The notes under the pieces were generated by a model, which worked only from the letters and a program-made list of their open reading frames with translations, was not told the origin of the DNA and did no database searches. A program made the translations under genes and the position numbers. From NCBI GenBank assembly GCA_029255685.2, contig CM055312.2, positions 2,938,649 to 3,002,648 of the forward strand: a DNA stretch of 64,000 nucleotides, given 5' to 3'. This DNA comes from Silene conica (Eukaryota; Streptophyta; Magnoliopsida; Caryophyllales; Caryophyllaceae). Shown piece by piece: positions 40,101-50,238 of this stretch; positions within the stretch are counted from its first letter, which is position 1, and every line of letters starts with the position of its first letter.

Positions 40101-42782
40101 ATCGTGGACACGCGACGGACACGGCTCAAATACCATGGACACGCGTAGGACACGTGCCCAAATAAATGTAGAAAGTTAGACACGGCTATTTAGGTGTTGG
40201 ACACGTTTCGGCGTGTGTCCGTGGAGTGTCGGTGTCGGACACGGTGTCGGACACGGTACGGCTCATTAGGAGAAGTGTCCGTGCTACCTAGGGTACAAGT
40301 ACAACCCTACAAGGTTCGATTCTTGCTAGCATATTAGTAGTTTGTTACTCCCTCCATTCTTTTTATATCACCCAACTTTTGTTTTGACATTATTCAACGT
40401 CGGTTTTCTCTCAATCCGTTCACGGAAATATATTCATGTGAGATCTTTTTTGGATTGTCTCGATAAGAGAATTAAGAATATCAAACTTTTATAATTTTTA
40501 GTTGTATGTAGCTAAAGATATAATTAAAACAAAATGAACATCGACAAACGTGAATAATGAAATGGGGTGATATAAAAAGAATGGAGGGAGTACTTTTTTT
40601 CATTATAAAATTGCTTAAAGTGTGATTTGAACCCACTTTCATTTATTGTTAATTTAAGTACTAGTATTAAAGGTTATTATATTTTATAAATGAGATATTA
40701 TTTTTATACTCCCTCCATTCCAATCAATTCTATACATTTGCTTTATTCACGTTTGTCAATACCCGTTTTCTTTTGTTAATATCTTTAGTTACATATCGAT
40801 AAAAATTATAAAACTTTGATATTCACAATGTAATCTGTAAGACAATTTAAATAAGATCCCACATGACTATATTTTATGTTATATATTAGAAGTTGTGTCG
40901 AAGATTCAACTGACTTATGAATAGTACCAAAAAAGTGAAATGTATAGAATTGATTGGAATTGAGGAAGTATATAATTAGAATTTAAATTATTTTAGAAAA
41001 CAAATTATTTTTTGAAAAAAAGATATGTTTATGATCAATTATATTCACTATTTTACTTATCTTATTACTTATCTTATTGGCTAATTTAGGGGAAAAAACT
41101 CCAAAATATTGTCTAAGATGTGTCATGTGTTATATAAGACGTGCTTAGAAAAACACGTAAACAAAATTGTGCGCCTCTAGCATTAAATTTCTGTATCCGC
41201 CCTTGTCCGTACTACATCAATGTTGGGAACAATGATAGGGAGTTGGGCATTTACAAGCTCGTAACTTGTCCAAAAATACAAATGTAAACAATGACGGGAA
41301 CAACCTAAAATAGAATAGGTAAACAATTCAATGAAAGGGAGGTAACTCCCCCATTTTTATCCCACCAGACAGGACATTACTCACATGTCGGACCTATTGG
41401 GTTTCTTCACAATTTGAAAATCCGGCGAACTTGTTATTAGACAACCCTATTTACGAGTTATAAGGGCATACCAAGAATGAAAATTGCATCAAAAACTACG
41501 TAGTGGAAATTACAGTTGGTCTGGCTTCAAACAAGAATTTTGGTCTGAAACAATAAGACGCAATTTCATCTATGCCTATTGTGGTTACAATTAACTATAA
41601 AATGGTCACATCTAATCCGTCTTAAGTTTCAGACGGAACGTGAATCAAACTAAGATTGAAGAAGAGGAAGGAATAGATGAAATATACATACCTCGTAAGA
41701 AATTGAATAGAAAAGCAAGAAAATCACCACCATTATTAAGAATGAGGAAATTAAGGAAGAAATCAAGCAAGTAACCAAACCACTTGAATGGCTTACTAAG
41801 AGCATCTCCAATGGTTTGTTTTAGGGACTTGCTTGCAATATTTATAAAATAGCAAGCAAGTAGCTTACCATTGGAGTAAAGAAATATTCATGTAGCTTAT
41901 AAGCATGGTAGCTCTACCAAGCATGTAGCTAGGTTTTAAAAAAATAAAAATAAAATAAAAGGTAAGTTTATGATTGGAGGAATATCTTATTGTGGGACCC
42001 ATAATATTAGAAAATGTTGTATCCCACCGTTGGAGCGATATATAGTCGAAGAGCAAAATAGCTTAAAAAACTGTATTAAGAGCAACTCCAATGGTTATAT
42101 CTAGGGACCTGCTTGCAATTATTATAAATATTCTAGCGGTATGCTCACCATTGGAGCATCAAATTACGTCCCTGCTTGTAAGCATGTGTAGCTTTGTCAA
42201 GCTACATGCTTGAAATAAATTAATAATTAAGAAATAATAAAATAAATTATATTATGATACTTTATTTAATTATATGGGCCCTTTTAAGCTACACTTGTTG
42301 TAGTTTACCACCGGAGGACGTTGTAGTTTAGAACCTTTATTGCTTCAAATGACGATGTGGCAAAGCAAGCTACAAAACCTTATAGTTTATCATTGGAGTT
42401 GCTCTAATAAATCAAGCTACAACGTGTTGTAGCTGTCCATTGGAGATGCTCTAAACAACCTTAAAAACTTCAACATTATAACTGATACAACTATCACCCA
42501 TCTACGATCCTTCCTTTCTTCAAATAATTCCCAATAATAATCTTCATTAAAACCCTCATAATAATAATTACTACTATTAGTAATACTAATATTATTATTA
42601 GTAATAGTTATAATATTAGTAATATTTGTAATATTATTATTATTATTAATATTATTATTATTATTATTATTAATTTGTATAAATTTGGAGGCAGTTAAAT
42701 AATCACCATTTCTCCAAAAATTCCATAAGTCAGTAATTGAAGCTGATTCTGGTCGTAGGATTAAGTATTTCCATTCATCCAT
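37160..42782 (-). CDS. OBL1-like class 3 triacylglycerol lipase, first exon interrupted by MITEs
   Basis: Exons: 42452-42782 plus 41692-41796 (one exon split by an insertion), 39266-39474, 38691-38724, 37959-38599 and 37160-37420. Without the insertion these give 1581 nt, 526 aa, the usual OBL length, in phase throughout. Markers are YLILRPES at the start, a hydrophobic segment RRWVIVVSVIMLKF, FLRGKLILPQRE, IGHLDGRVNLYE, LMDLCIMASKLAYEN, ISFRGTEPFD, the lipase nucleophile elbow VTGHSLGGAF, YTFGQPRVGD and DGVPRIPYDD. Arabidopsis OBL1 is an oil-body lipase acting on tri- and diacylglycerols. Intron 2 has a GC donor (AAG followed by GCAAGC at 39265-39264). A poly-Asn tract encoded by an AAT/ATT microsatellite lies at about codons 38-75. 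Unspliced reading into the MITE stops after 121 codons. Confidence 0.88.
37518..37940 (+). repeat. GGGTC-rich MITE, copy 3, in lipase intron 4
   Basis: Starts GTAGAGGTGGCAATCGGGTC and shares a long internal block with 21921-22440. It lies between the last two lipase exons; its right edge comes within about 20 bp of the exon ending at 37959. Confidence 0.55.
38747..39096. mobile_element. MITE with ~85-bp inverted repeats in lipase intron 2
   Basis: Left arm ATTGATAGAAATACTC... and right arm ...GAGTATTCTTATCAAT are inverted copies for about 85 bp, including ACCAATATAACCAAC. The target duplication is not clear. Confidence 0.6.
39812..40291. mobile_element. hAT-type MITE rich in GGACACGG
   Basis: A 480-bp element with perfect 11-bp ends CTAGGTAGCAC/GTGCTACCTAG and a perfect 8-bp duplication GGTACAAG (39804-39811 and 40292-40299). 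Subterminal GACACGG arrays at both ends resemble transposase-binding repeats. Confidence 0.8.
40348..40590. mobile_element. Stowaway-type MITE
   Basis: A 243-bp element with ends CTCCCTCCATTC and GAATGGAGGGAG, TA on both sides (40346-40347, 40591-40592), and extended inverted arms around TTTTTATATCACCC. Confidence 0.85.
40709..40968. mobile_element. Stowaway-type MITE, second copy
   Basis: A 260-bp element with ends CTCCCTCCATTCCAATCAAT and ATTGATTGGAATTGAGGAAG, flanked by TA. It is a different family from the copy at 40348, as the inner arms differ. Confidence 0.8.
41800..42451. mobile_element. Tourist-like MITE inside the lipase exon 1, with a nested copy
   Basis: Perfect ends GAGCATCTCCAATGG/CCATTGGAGATGCTC, with TAA on both sides (41797-41799 and 42452-42454). 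Removing the element and one TAA restores an uninterrupted lipase reading frame. Net length without the nested copy is 324 bp, almost equal to the nested copy. Confidence 0.92.
42080..42404. mobile_element. nested Tourist-like MITE of the same family
   Basis: A 325-bp element with ends GAGCAACTCCAATGG and CATTGGAGTTGCTC and TAA flanks (42077-42079, 42405-42407). It inserted into the older MITE at 41800-42451. Confidence 0.85.
42560..42680 (-). repeat. AAT/ATT microsatellite coding for poly-Asn in the lipase
   Basis: An imperfect trinucleotide array within exon 1 that encodes an Asn/Ile/Thr-rich stretch. It is read in frame and introduces no stop. Confidence 0.8.
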
Positions 42783-42916
42783 GCAAATAGAGATTTTGTT
42801 TTGTTAATTGATGTGAATAGTGATGTTTTTGTTTACGTTATAATTATACTTCGTAGTTATTATTATTATGTGTTAATAAGTGACAAGGGCTACGGTGATG
42901 GATCTTCTAATGTTGT

Positions 42917-42922
42917 CACGTG
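42917..42922. promoter_or_regulatory. G-box (CACGTG) upstream of the lipase gene
   Basis: A perfect palindromic CACGTG, 135 bp before the lipase ATG, in TCACGTGT context. bZIP and bHLH factors bind such sites in seed and light programmes; function here is untested. Confidence 0.4.
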
Positions 42923-42932
42923 TATTAATGGT

Positions 42933-43019
42933 CCACATCTTTTTTTCTCATGCTTACACCTATATCATCATATTAGACCACATCTTTTTTTCTCATGCTT
43001 ACACCTATATCATCATATT
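42933..43019. repeat. 45-bp tandem duplication upstream of the lipase
   Basis: A unit starting CCACATCTTTTTTTCTCATG occurs twice without mismatch (42933-42977, 42978-43019). It lies just beyond the G-box in the presumed promoter. Confidence 0.8.
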
Positions 43020-43481
43020 GCTTGCACCAATACAACTCGTAATTAGAGAATTATACAACCAGATATACTGTATATATCTGATGCTAATATATTTCGAGTT
43101 TTATAACAAAAAATTTGAGCTTATACATATATTTTACGAGTTTTATTAAAAAGAATCTCAGCGTCTTTATTTAAAAAATTTGTAACTCAAAGCATTATAT
43201 TGAAAGTCAAAATATACATATGAAACCATCCAGAAATTTTAATTTTAACACTAAAAAATTATAGTGCAGGAAAAAATTGTTAAAATCTCAAAAAAATTGC
43301 ATGTAAGCTCAATTAGATTATTAGATGTACGATGCTCATATACATTTGGATGTATTTACACTTTCGAGTTAGTTGGGTTATTTATTTATCTTTTATTTTG
43401 GCATAAAATAAACTATCTTTCAACCCAGCAAAATTACACGGGTATATTTCAAAAATATTGATATATATAAATCATATCTTA

Positions 43482-44655
43482 TCTTATATATTAAAACAAT
43501 CCAACCACATTGCTGAGGTGTCAGCATGTCGTTGACAGTCAATTTTTCAAAGAATACGGCGGACCCTCCATGTTCGTGGAATGAATTAATTGCTTATATA
43601 TACATATGTTGATTAAATTGTTTGATATAAATGACATTTATATATGATATATACTATATTATTAATATAAGAACACTACTTCAGTATAACAATAACCTTA
43701 TCAATTATTAATAGCACACGGAAAATATTAAAATACTGGAGTAACTACTAATATAAAAGAATTGACTTAAAATACCTAAAAATGTGAAAAATGGTAGACG
43801 TAAATTTATACCAAAAAAGTTTTTTAAAAAAATTATGTGAATGACTTTTTCAATAAATCAATCGTTACTCAAGAGTGACGGGTAAAATTTTCATATAAAA
43901 AATTCTAAAAGAACAAATGGCAAAATATAATAAATTGTTAAAATTGCATTAAAAATATTTTTTTTTCATTAAAAATTAAAAGTTATTAGAATTTTTGCCC
44001 CTAGTGGAGGAATAAGAAAGGATTATAATTTTTTGCAAAAAAAAGTTATTAGAAATTTTTAAAAAAAAGGAAAAAATAATTTGATCATAATGCAACTGAG
44101 AACAAACAAAATGGGTAAATTAAATGGAACATTCGCATATATATAATACTATAAAAATTGGAAATGTTTAATTATTGTAAGTATTTAATTAATTCTTTTT
44201 TTACTCTCCATGCATGAATCTCAATGGTTTAATTAAAGACTATATATAATGAAAAGAACAAGTCTTATATGAAGATTTGAGAGACAACAATGTGAGATTG
44301 AGGCGATAGCCTAAAGTTATGATTGTATTTATATAATGTGAGATTTGTATGGCCGTGGACATTTAGACAATTAGGGCGATAGACTATTTGAGAACGGGAA
44401 ATGAGATAGAGACCTTGTAGGATTGTGAGCTAATTGTTAGATCATATTGTTCCGGATTATGCAAATGACTTATGTGTTAGTTCTACTCATAAAGTCAATC
44501 TTTTATTAATTTTGTATGATAAATATAATTTTTATATAATATGCATACAATATTCCCTTTCGAAGAAGACTACGACGAGTTTACGGGTCTTTGAGTTAAA
44601 ACACATAAGAGCGATTCCCTCCCCCTCCATAAATTACCTCAATTAACCATCAACA
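43482..44655 (+). other. intergenic, possible Helitron 5' end
   Basis: At 43482 the string TCTTATATATTAAAAC after A resembles the 5' end of plant Helitrons. No matching hairpin end was found, so no element is called. The rest is AT-rich with no supported gene. Confidence 0.3.
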
Positions 44656-44664
44656 ATAAAATAT

Positions 44665-45781
44665 GGGATATTCTACATGCAGTGGCGGACCCAGAATTTT
44701 TGTGCAAGGGGGGCACAAAAAAAATTTGACGCGTTATCTACGCGTGTCTAAGAAAATATTTTTATATTTTAAATTTTTTTTCCTATATTAAATAATATTG
44801 AAGTAAAAAATGGGAAAAATTGGACTTATAGATATTTTTTTATTTTCAAAAATAACGTTTTCTCTAAAATACTACAAAGTATATATTTTAACTTAAAGTT
44901 GTAGAATATAATAAATTTTGGTACAAAATCTAACAATAAATACTAGTGGTTTAATGGTTTAGAACTTCCCATATATTCTAAAGGTCATGGGTTCAAATCT
45001 TATATTATGCAATTTTTTCACATATATTTGAAAGAGGTAATATGAACTAAGGCCCAAAAAAATTATCAATATGATGTAGCTATGGGGAATCGAACCTGCA
45101 TCTCTAAGATAAAAATTGACACCTTTACCAATTATGCCATGATAAGTATATGTCTATATTGGAGACTTATAAAAACTTAATTTCGAAAATTTCATGGGGG
45201 GCACGTGCCCACCCCGACACCGCCTAAATCCGCCCCTGTCTACATGGTACCCTCAATTTTTTACTTTTTACATGATACCCTACACTTTTTAAAACATACA
45301 TGGTACCCCTAATTGTGGTCATTATCACTACGTATACCCCTAAACTTTATTTTCCGTCAATTAAACTCATTTTTAAGCTTTAAGTGATAACATTAACGCG
45401 TAAACAAGCTTGTCATTTACTATCACATGACATAAGGACTCTATTAGGCTCAATATCCATATCGATCCTAATATTTATAGATATATATATGGGCTAAAAA
45501 AATGTTGACGGAAAAATTATTGATCTTTGTCAAATTATCACGTCTAAAGAATGTATATTAATTCTAATAGAGTCCTTATGTCATGGGATGATAAATGTCA
45601 AGTTTGTTATGCGGCTAAGTAATCATTTAACCCCCAAAATTGAGTTTAATTGACGGAAAATAAAGTTTAGGGGTACACGTAGTGATAACGACCACAAATA
45701 GGGTTACCATGTATGTTTTAAAAAGGGTAGGGGTACTATGTAGAAAGTCAAAAAATTGAGGGGTATCATGTAGAATATCCC
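44665..45781. mobile_element. MULE-type MITE carrying a nested hAT MITE
   Basis: Ends GGGATATTCTACATG and CATGTAGAATATCCC continue into inverted arms of about 240 bp. A perfect 9-bp duplication ATAAAATAT flanks it (44656-44664 and 45782-45790). Without the insertion at 44680-45238 it would be about 550 bp. Confidence 0.87.
44680..45238. mobile_element. hAT-type MITE with tRNA-like segments
   Basis: A 559-bp element starting CAGTGGCGGACCC and ending AAATCCGCCCCTG, flanked by a perfect 8-bp duplication TCTACATG (44672-44679 and 45239-45246). Inside, 44943-45000 (+) and 45085-45150 (-) each look like tRNA A-box/B-box modules (GGGTTCAAATC and GGTTCGATTCC). Confidence 0.85.
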
Positions 45782-45875
45782 ATAAAATATTAACCCCATA
45801 CCATCTAACATGAGGTAAAATTGTCATCATTTAAATCGTATCAATATGTCTCTTGAGAGCCCGCCCCTTAATAAG

Positions 45876-46112
45876 TTGTCTCTTGAGAGTCCACCTCTTA
45901 ATAAACTTATTGAGAAACCATTGTACAAATTTAAGAAAAAGTGATACTATAAATAATAAAATTGGAACAAATCGTGATGAAAGATAAAAGAAGTACATTT
46001 ATTATGTAAATAGGTACGATCAATACCAAAACGTAACGAAATACAAATAAAAGGGTACAAAAAAATAATCTCTCAATAATTTATTGAAAGACCGTCTCTT
46101 TCAAGTTTTAGT
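45876..46112 (-). repeat. MITE with TTGAGAGA-type ends, second copy
   Basis: Inverted relative of 20285-20519: it shares TATTATGTAAATAGGTACGATCA in opposite orientation and CTCAATAATTTATTGA at its right end. It lies just downstream of the F-box remnant. Ends are approximate. Confidence 0.45.
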
Positions 46113-47161
46113 GAAATAGTAATTAGATAGTTGAAATACATAATTCAATTTTTTCCAAAGAGTAGGAAGTGGAGATGGCCAAATCGGGAGAGTAATTTGG
46201 AATGGACAAGACTCAAGGCAAAAGACATGGGACTATGGGAGCCTTCGGGTAATTCACAAACTACCTCTAATTTTCTTGTCCTAAAATTGCATAAAATAAT
46301 CTGATGTTTCACGAGCATATAAATGATATCAGGATCGGTGGGATGGAAACTGATCGGCTTTCCTAGTACGTCCTTCTTAATAAGACGAACAAGAGATCTA
46401 TCACGAGGGATCCAATCGTCCTTGGTGATATAGTGTCGTATGGACCAACGACTTGTTTCAAAGTCTTCAAGAGCCCATATTTGACATTTTCCACTTTGTT
46501 TAGCCTCGCACATATACAGTTGCTCGTGGAACACGCCGAAGGTTGTCATAATAGGATTAATGGACGGAAGAGGCAAATGGAGAGAATCACACTTAATAAC
46601 GCCGTCATTGTTGTTAACAAATGGATCGAAGCTAATTAGGCAATTATATTGACAGCGAAAGTAGTACTTTCTACCAATATAAAAATAAGAAGAATAGTAC
46701 GTAAGTTCGCACCTTAAGGGCAATGATAAAATAACATTGCGCCACATGCCCCTGGTACTGGGCAAAAGAAGGTATGCAAGGAACTCCGTCACCATTGTCA
46801 CTGGTCTATAAATCACGATAACACAAGCGGAATATGCATCATTTAGGGTCAAATTTGTTGTGTGGTTGGAGTAGTATGGATCACAAATCAATCCAATATG
46901 TTTAGCTGCATACCCAATATAACCAACTGTACGCTCAAGATGTAGCGGTGGGAGCTCGACCCATTGCCTAGTTTGGACATTGCTAATGTAGAGGTCAAGC
47001 CTCAAATGATTGTAGTAATAACGTTCATATCTGTGCAACAACAAATGGTTACATTCCCCGACAACATTAACAGTTTTGGGTAGTTTTTTTGACAACCTCC
47101 GGAGATAAGAAACAGAGATACTCTTGGGATTATGTATGGGATCATTGAAACAAATCATCAT

Positions 47162-47305
47162 TTCATAATATGATTACAAATGTTAATTTACTAACTCGAC
47201 CCTAAACTAACCTATACATGCTAACTTGAGTTTGCCACGTGTCATAATATGATTGGTTGTGTATGGAAAAAATCATACACATTGTGTATGTGTATCATCT
47301 TCCTA
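47162..47305. repeat. truncated terminus of the foldback family
   Basis: This stretch matches, in direct orientation, the right end of the adjacent element (about 49070-49175), including CATACACATTGTGTATGTG. It is a second, incomplete copy lying tail to head beside the full element. Confidence 0.45.
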
Positions 47306-47314
47306 GGAAAAAGC

Positions 47315-49172
47315 TACAGATACACATTGTGTATGAAAAACTCCATACACGACCAATCACGTCGCGCCACGTAGATAACCCGACTTAAACCACATTAGTT
47401 AGTTTTAGGGTAGTTTAGTAATTTTACAAGTGTAGTTAACATGTAGTTAGCATTGATTTAGGAAATTTGGTAAGTTTGTTTAAATTTTATTCTCTTAACA
47501 AAATTGAATGAGTTTATTTGTAAAATAAATATATTTCTGTAATAGGTAAATCAATTAATATTTTTGGAATTTATTTTAAAAAATTTGTTTTAGTTAATAA
47601 TTAATCAATAATAATAATTTTTTAAGTAATAATATTATTTTATTTTCAATTTTTTTAATTGGTTTAGTTATTAATAAAATTAATATTCCAGAAATTAATA
47701 TTTTGAAAATTAACACTTTTTTTAAAAAATGAAAATTAATTAAATTTTAAAAAACGAAATTCATTAAACTAGAAAAAAACAAAATCATTACATTAAAAAA
47801 AACGAAATTCATTATAATAAAATAACAAAATTTTATAAAAAAAAATACGAATTAGCTTTAAAAAATTTAAAAATGTCATTAGTATGGTTCAAACCTGTGA
47901 TTATTTACACACAAGCCAATGTTTCCAAGCAGAAATTTAACCAATTAATCATGGGCATCAACACGTCTATTTATGAATTACAATTGTTAATATTTTGAAA
48001 TCTACTAAAATAATATATTTAGGGAATGAATCTACTAAAATAATATTCTCGAAAATCTTATTGCATATAATGATTTTTTTTAGATATTTTAAATAAAATA
48101 TTTAGGGAATAAATCTTATTATTGTTAGGTTGTATTTAAAAAAAATATTATTATATTTAGTATAATTTAGTTACCTATTGTAGTGAGATATGGTGAAAAA
48201 TGTAAGATTTTGTTATATTTTATTACGGGTTAAATAAAAATACAATATTGTGAAATCTACTAAAATATTTTTGGAAAATCGTAATTCAATAAATAAATTA
48301 AAAAAAAAAACAAAAATGGTTAAATAAAAAACGAAAATTAATTAAATTTAAAAAATCGAAATTCATTAAATTAGAAAAAAAGAAATCATTACATTTAAAA
48401 AACCGAAATTCATTACATAAAAAAACGAATTTTTTTTTATTTTAAATTGTAATTTCAGAATATTAACAATTGCAATTCATAAATAAACGTGCTGATATCT
48501 TTGATTAATTGGTTAAAACTCTACTTGTAAACACTAGCTTGTGTGCCAATGATCCCAGGTTCGAATCCTACTAACAACTTTTTTAGATTTTTAAAATTAG
48601 CAAGTCGTTTTTAATTAAATTTGAATAATCGAAAAATTGATTTAACTTATTAAAATACAAAAAAAAAATCCAATATTAATTTACTAAAATAATTTCCAAA
48701 AGTATTGTAATAAAATACAAAAATAAAAAAACGTCTAAATTAATTACGTACAAAAAGAATTAATTTGCAGAATATTAATTTACAAAATAATTTCCAACAG
48801 AATATTAATAAAATAAAAAAAATTGTGTAAATTAATTAAATACAAAAAATATTATTTTTCGGAATATTAATTTACAAAAAAAAAATTCCAACAATATCAT
48901 AAATTAATATTCCCAAAAATTTAACTAAATACAAAAAATAACAAAATATTTTTAAAAAATAATAAATTACTTGAAATATAATAAAATCTTAACAAAATAA
49001 CAAATATTCCTAAATTATGCTAACTACATGTGGTTAAGAAGTTAACTATATCTGTATAATTACTAATATACCCTAACACTAACTCATGAAAATTAACTAC
49101 GGTTATACACGTGGTGCGATGTGATTGATCGTGTATGAATTTTTTCATACACAATGTGTATCTCTATCGCCT
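47315..49172. mobile_element. large foldback (MULE-like) element inside the F-box gene
   Basis: Imperfect inverted arms: AGATACACATTGTGTATGAA at the left and its inverse at the right; the match continues inward with gaps over several hundred bp, including GATTAATTGGTTAAA (about 47935 and 48510). The core is extremely AT-rich, with direct repeats at 47730-47830 and 48330-48430. No transposase frame is visible. The exact duplication was not found. Confidence 0.6.
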
Positions 49173-49288
49173 TCCTTTCATGATATGTATTCTCATCTGA
49201 GGTATCAGCATGCCCAAAAATAGGCATGTCCATCTTACGGACCACACGTCCAAATCTTTGCTCACTCGTCATGTTCAGCGTATTAGAG

Positions 49289-49411
49289 ATAATAATATAA
49301 TATCATATTATAGGACTATGATATTATTATCTTAGGGAAAATATATTACTAGTATAAGAAAATAAAGATCAAGATCATAGTCCTAAGATATGTATTATAT
49401 TATTATCTCTA
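49289..49411. mobile_element. small hairpin MITE in the F-box coding region
   Basis: Arms AGAGATAATAATATAATA and TATTATATTATTATCTCT are inverted copies around a centre with AGGACTATGAT/ATCATAGTCCT. The F-box frame stops at its edge and resumes on the other side. Confidence 0.6.
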
Positions 49412-50238
49412 TTTATAAGTCAGAAATCGTTTAATAAAAAATGGCTGGGAGATCAATGAAGGGATCCATGAAGCCCAATGCTTACAAACGGGCTTGCATA
49501 TAACAAGGCTCTTGTAACAAGGAAGTCGACATAAAATTTCCACCAACATCTCATCTACTAAACCATTTATGCCATAACCCTTTTTGTGCTTCGATTCTAC
49601 TTCTTCACCATTGACCATTGTTGCACCTAAGAATTTCAACATATATACGTTTAACTTAACTAAATTATGATTGAGAAAGTTATTAAACTAAGAAACGGTA
49701 CAATGCCGATAATACAAATTTCAACATAATTTTTATTAAATTAGATTATGCCGATAATAAAGTCAGTGAATAAATAAATTAATTTCAATTTTTGTGACCC
49801 AAAAAATGGAATAAGAGGTATAAAAGTGACGATAAAATATTTTATTTTTCAAATACTGTACATTTTTAATGTCGACATTCACGAGCGGTTCATAAAAAGT
49901 GATTTTATATAGTTTAAAAGGTTAGTACACTATTGCTGTTTATTTTATTTAGAAACTCGACCCGATAATACAAATAAGTCGACCCATGAATGAAACAAAA
50001 TCAAATCATAGTCTACCTATTTAAGCTAGCTCAAGTAGACTGTTGAAAATTGAAAAACTTATGGAATCATACAAATTGTCATCATTTAAATCGTCATTCG
50101 ATATAAGTGTTGTTAATGATGATAATGACCCAAAAAATGCAATATTACTATATAAAACGCCCTTGTTAGAATATATTGTATATATTCGATTATTTTGTAA
50201 TTATGTAATTTTTTTTTTTTGAAGGGAAAACAAGGAAA

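Larger units (their letters stand above)
39672..41205. mobile_element. hAT-type element in lipase intron 1, hosting three other MITEs
   Basis: Ends CAGGGGCGAATCC and GTATCCGCCCTTG are inverted. Flanks TCCATACT (39664-39671) and TCCGTACT (41206-41213) agree at seven of eight bases. Nested inside are the elements at 39812, 40348 and 40709; no transposase frame is present. Confidence 0.65.
46145..49642 (-). pseudogene. F-box protein gene broken in three pieces
   Basis: Piece 1 (49412-49642) codes an N-terminal F-box: LVDEMLVEILCRLPCYKSL, then VCKHWASWIPSLISQPFFI. Piece 2 (about 49176-49288) continues with a linker containing EQRFGRVVRKMDMPIFGHAD. Piece 3 (46145-47161, 338 codons) is the F-box-associated C-terminal part, with YISNVQTRQWVELPPL and a late HPTDPDIIYMLVKHQIILCN. 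The pieces are separated by a hairpin insertion (49289-49411), which ends piece 1 with a stop, and by about 2 kb of foldback transposon DNA (47162-49175). In life such proteins bind SKP1 and a substrate in an SCF ubiquitin ligase. Each piece is open, so the damage is recent. Confidence 0.75.

Noticed and set aside
44943..45150. Possible tRNA genes
   Set aside because: A/B-box-like strings only; no full cloverleaf could be formed by eye and they lie inside a MITE.
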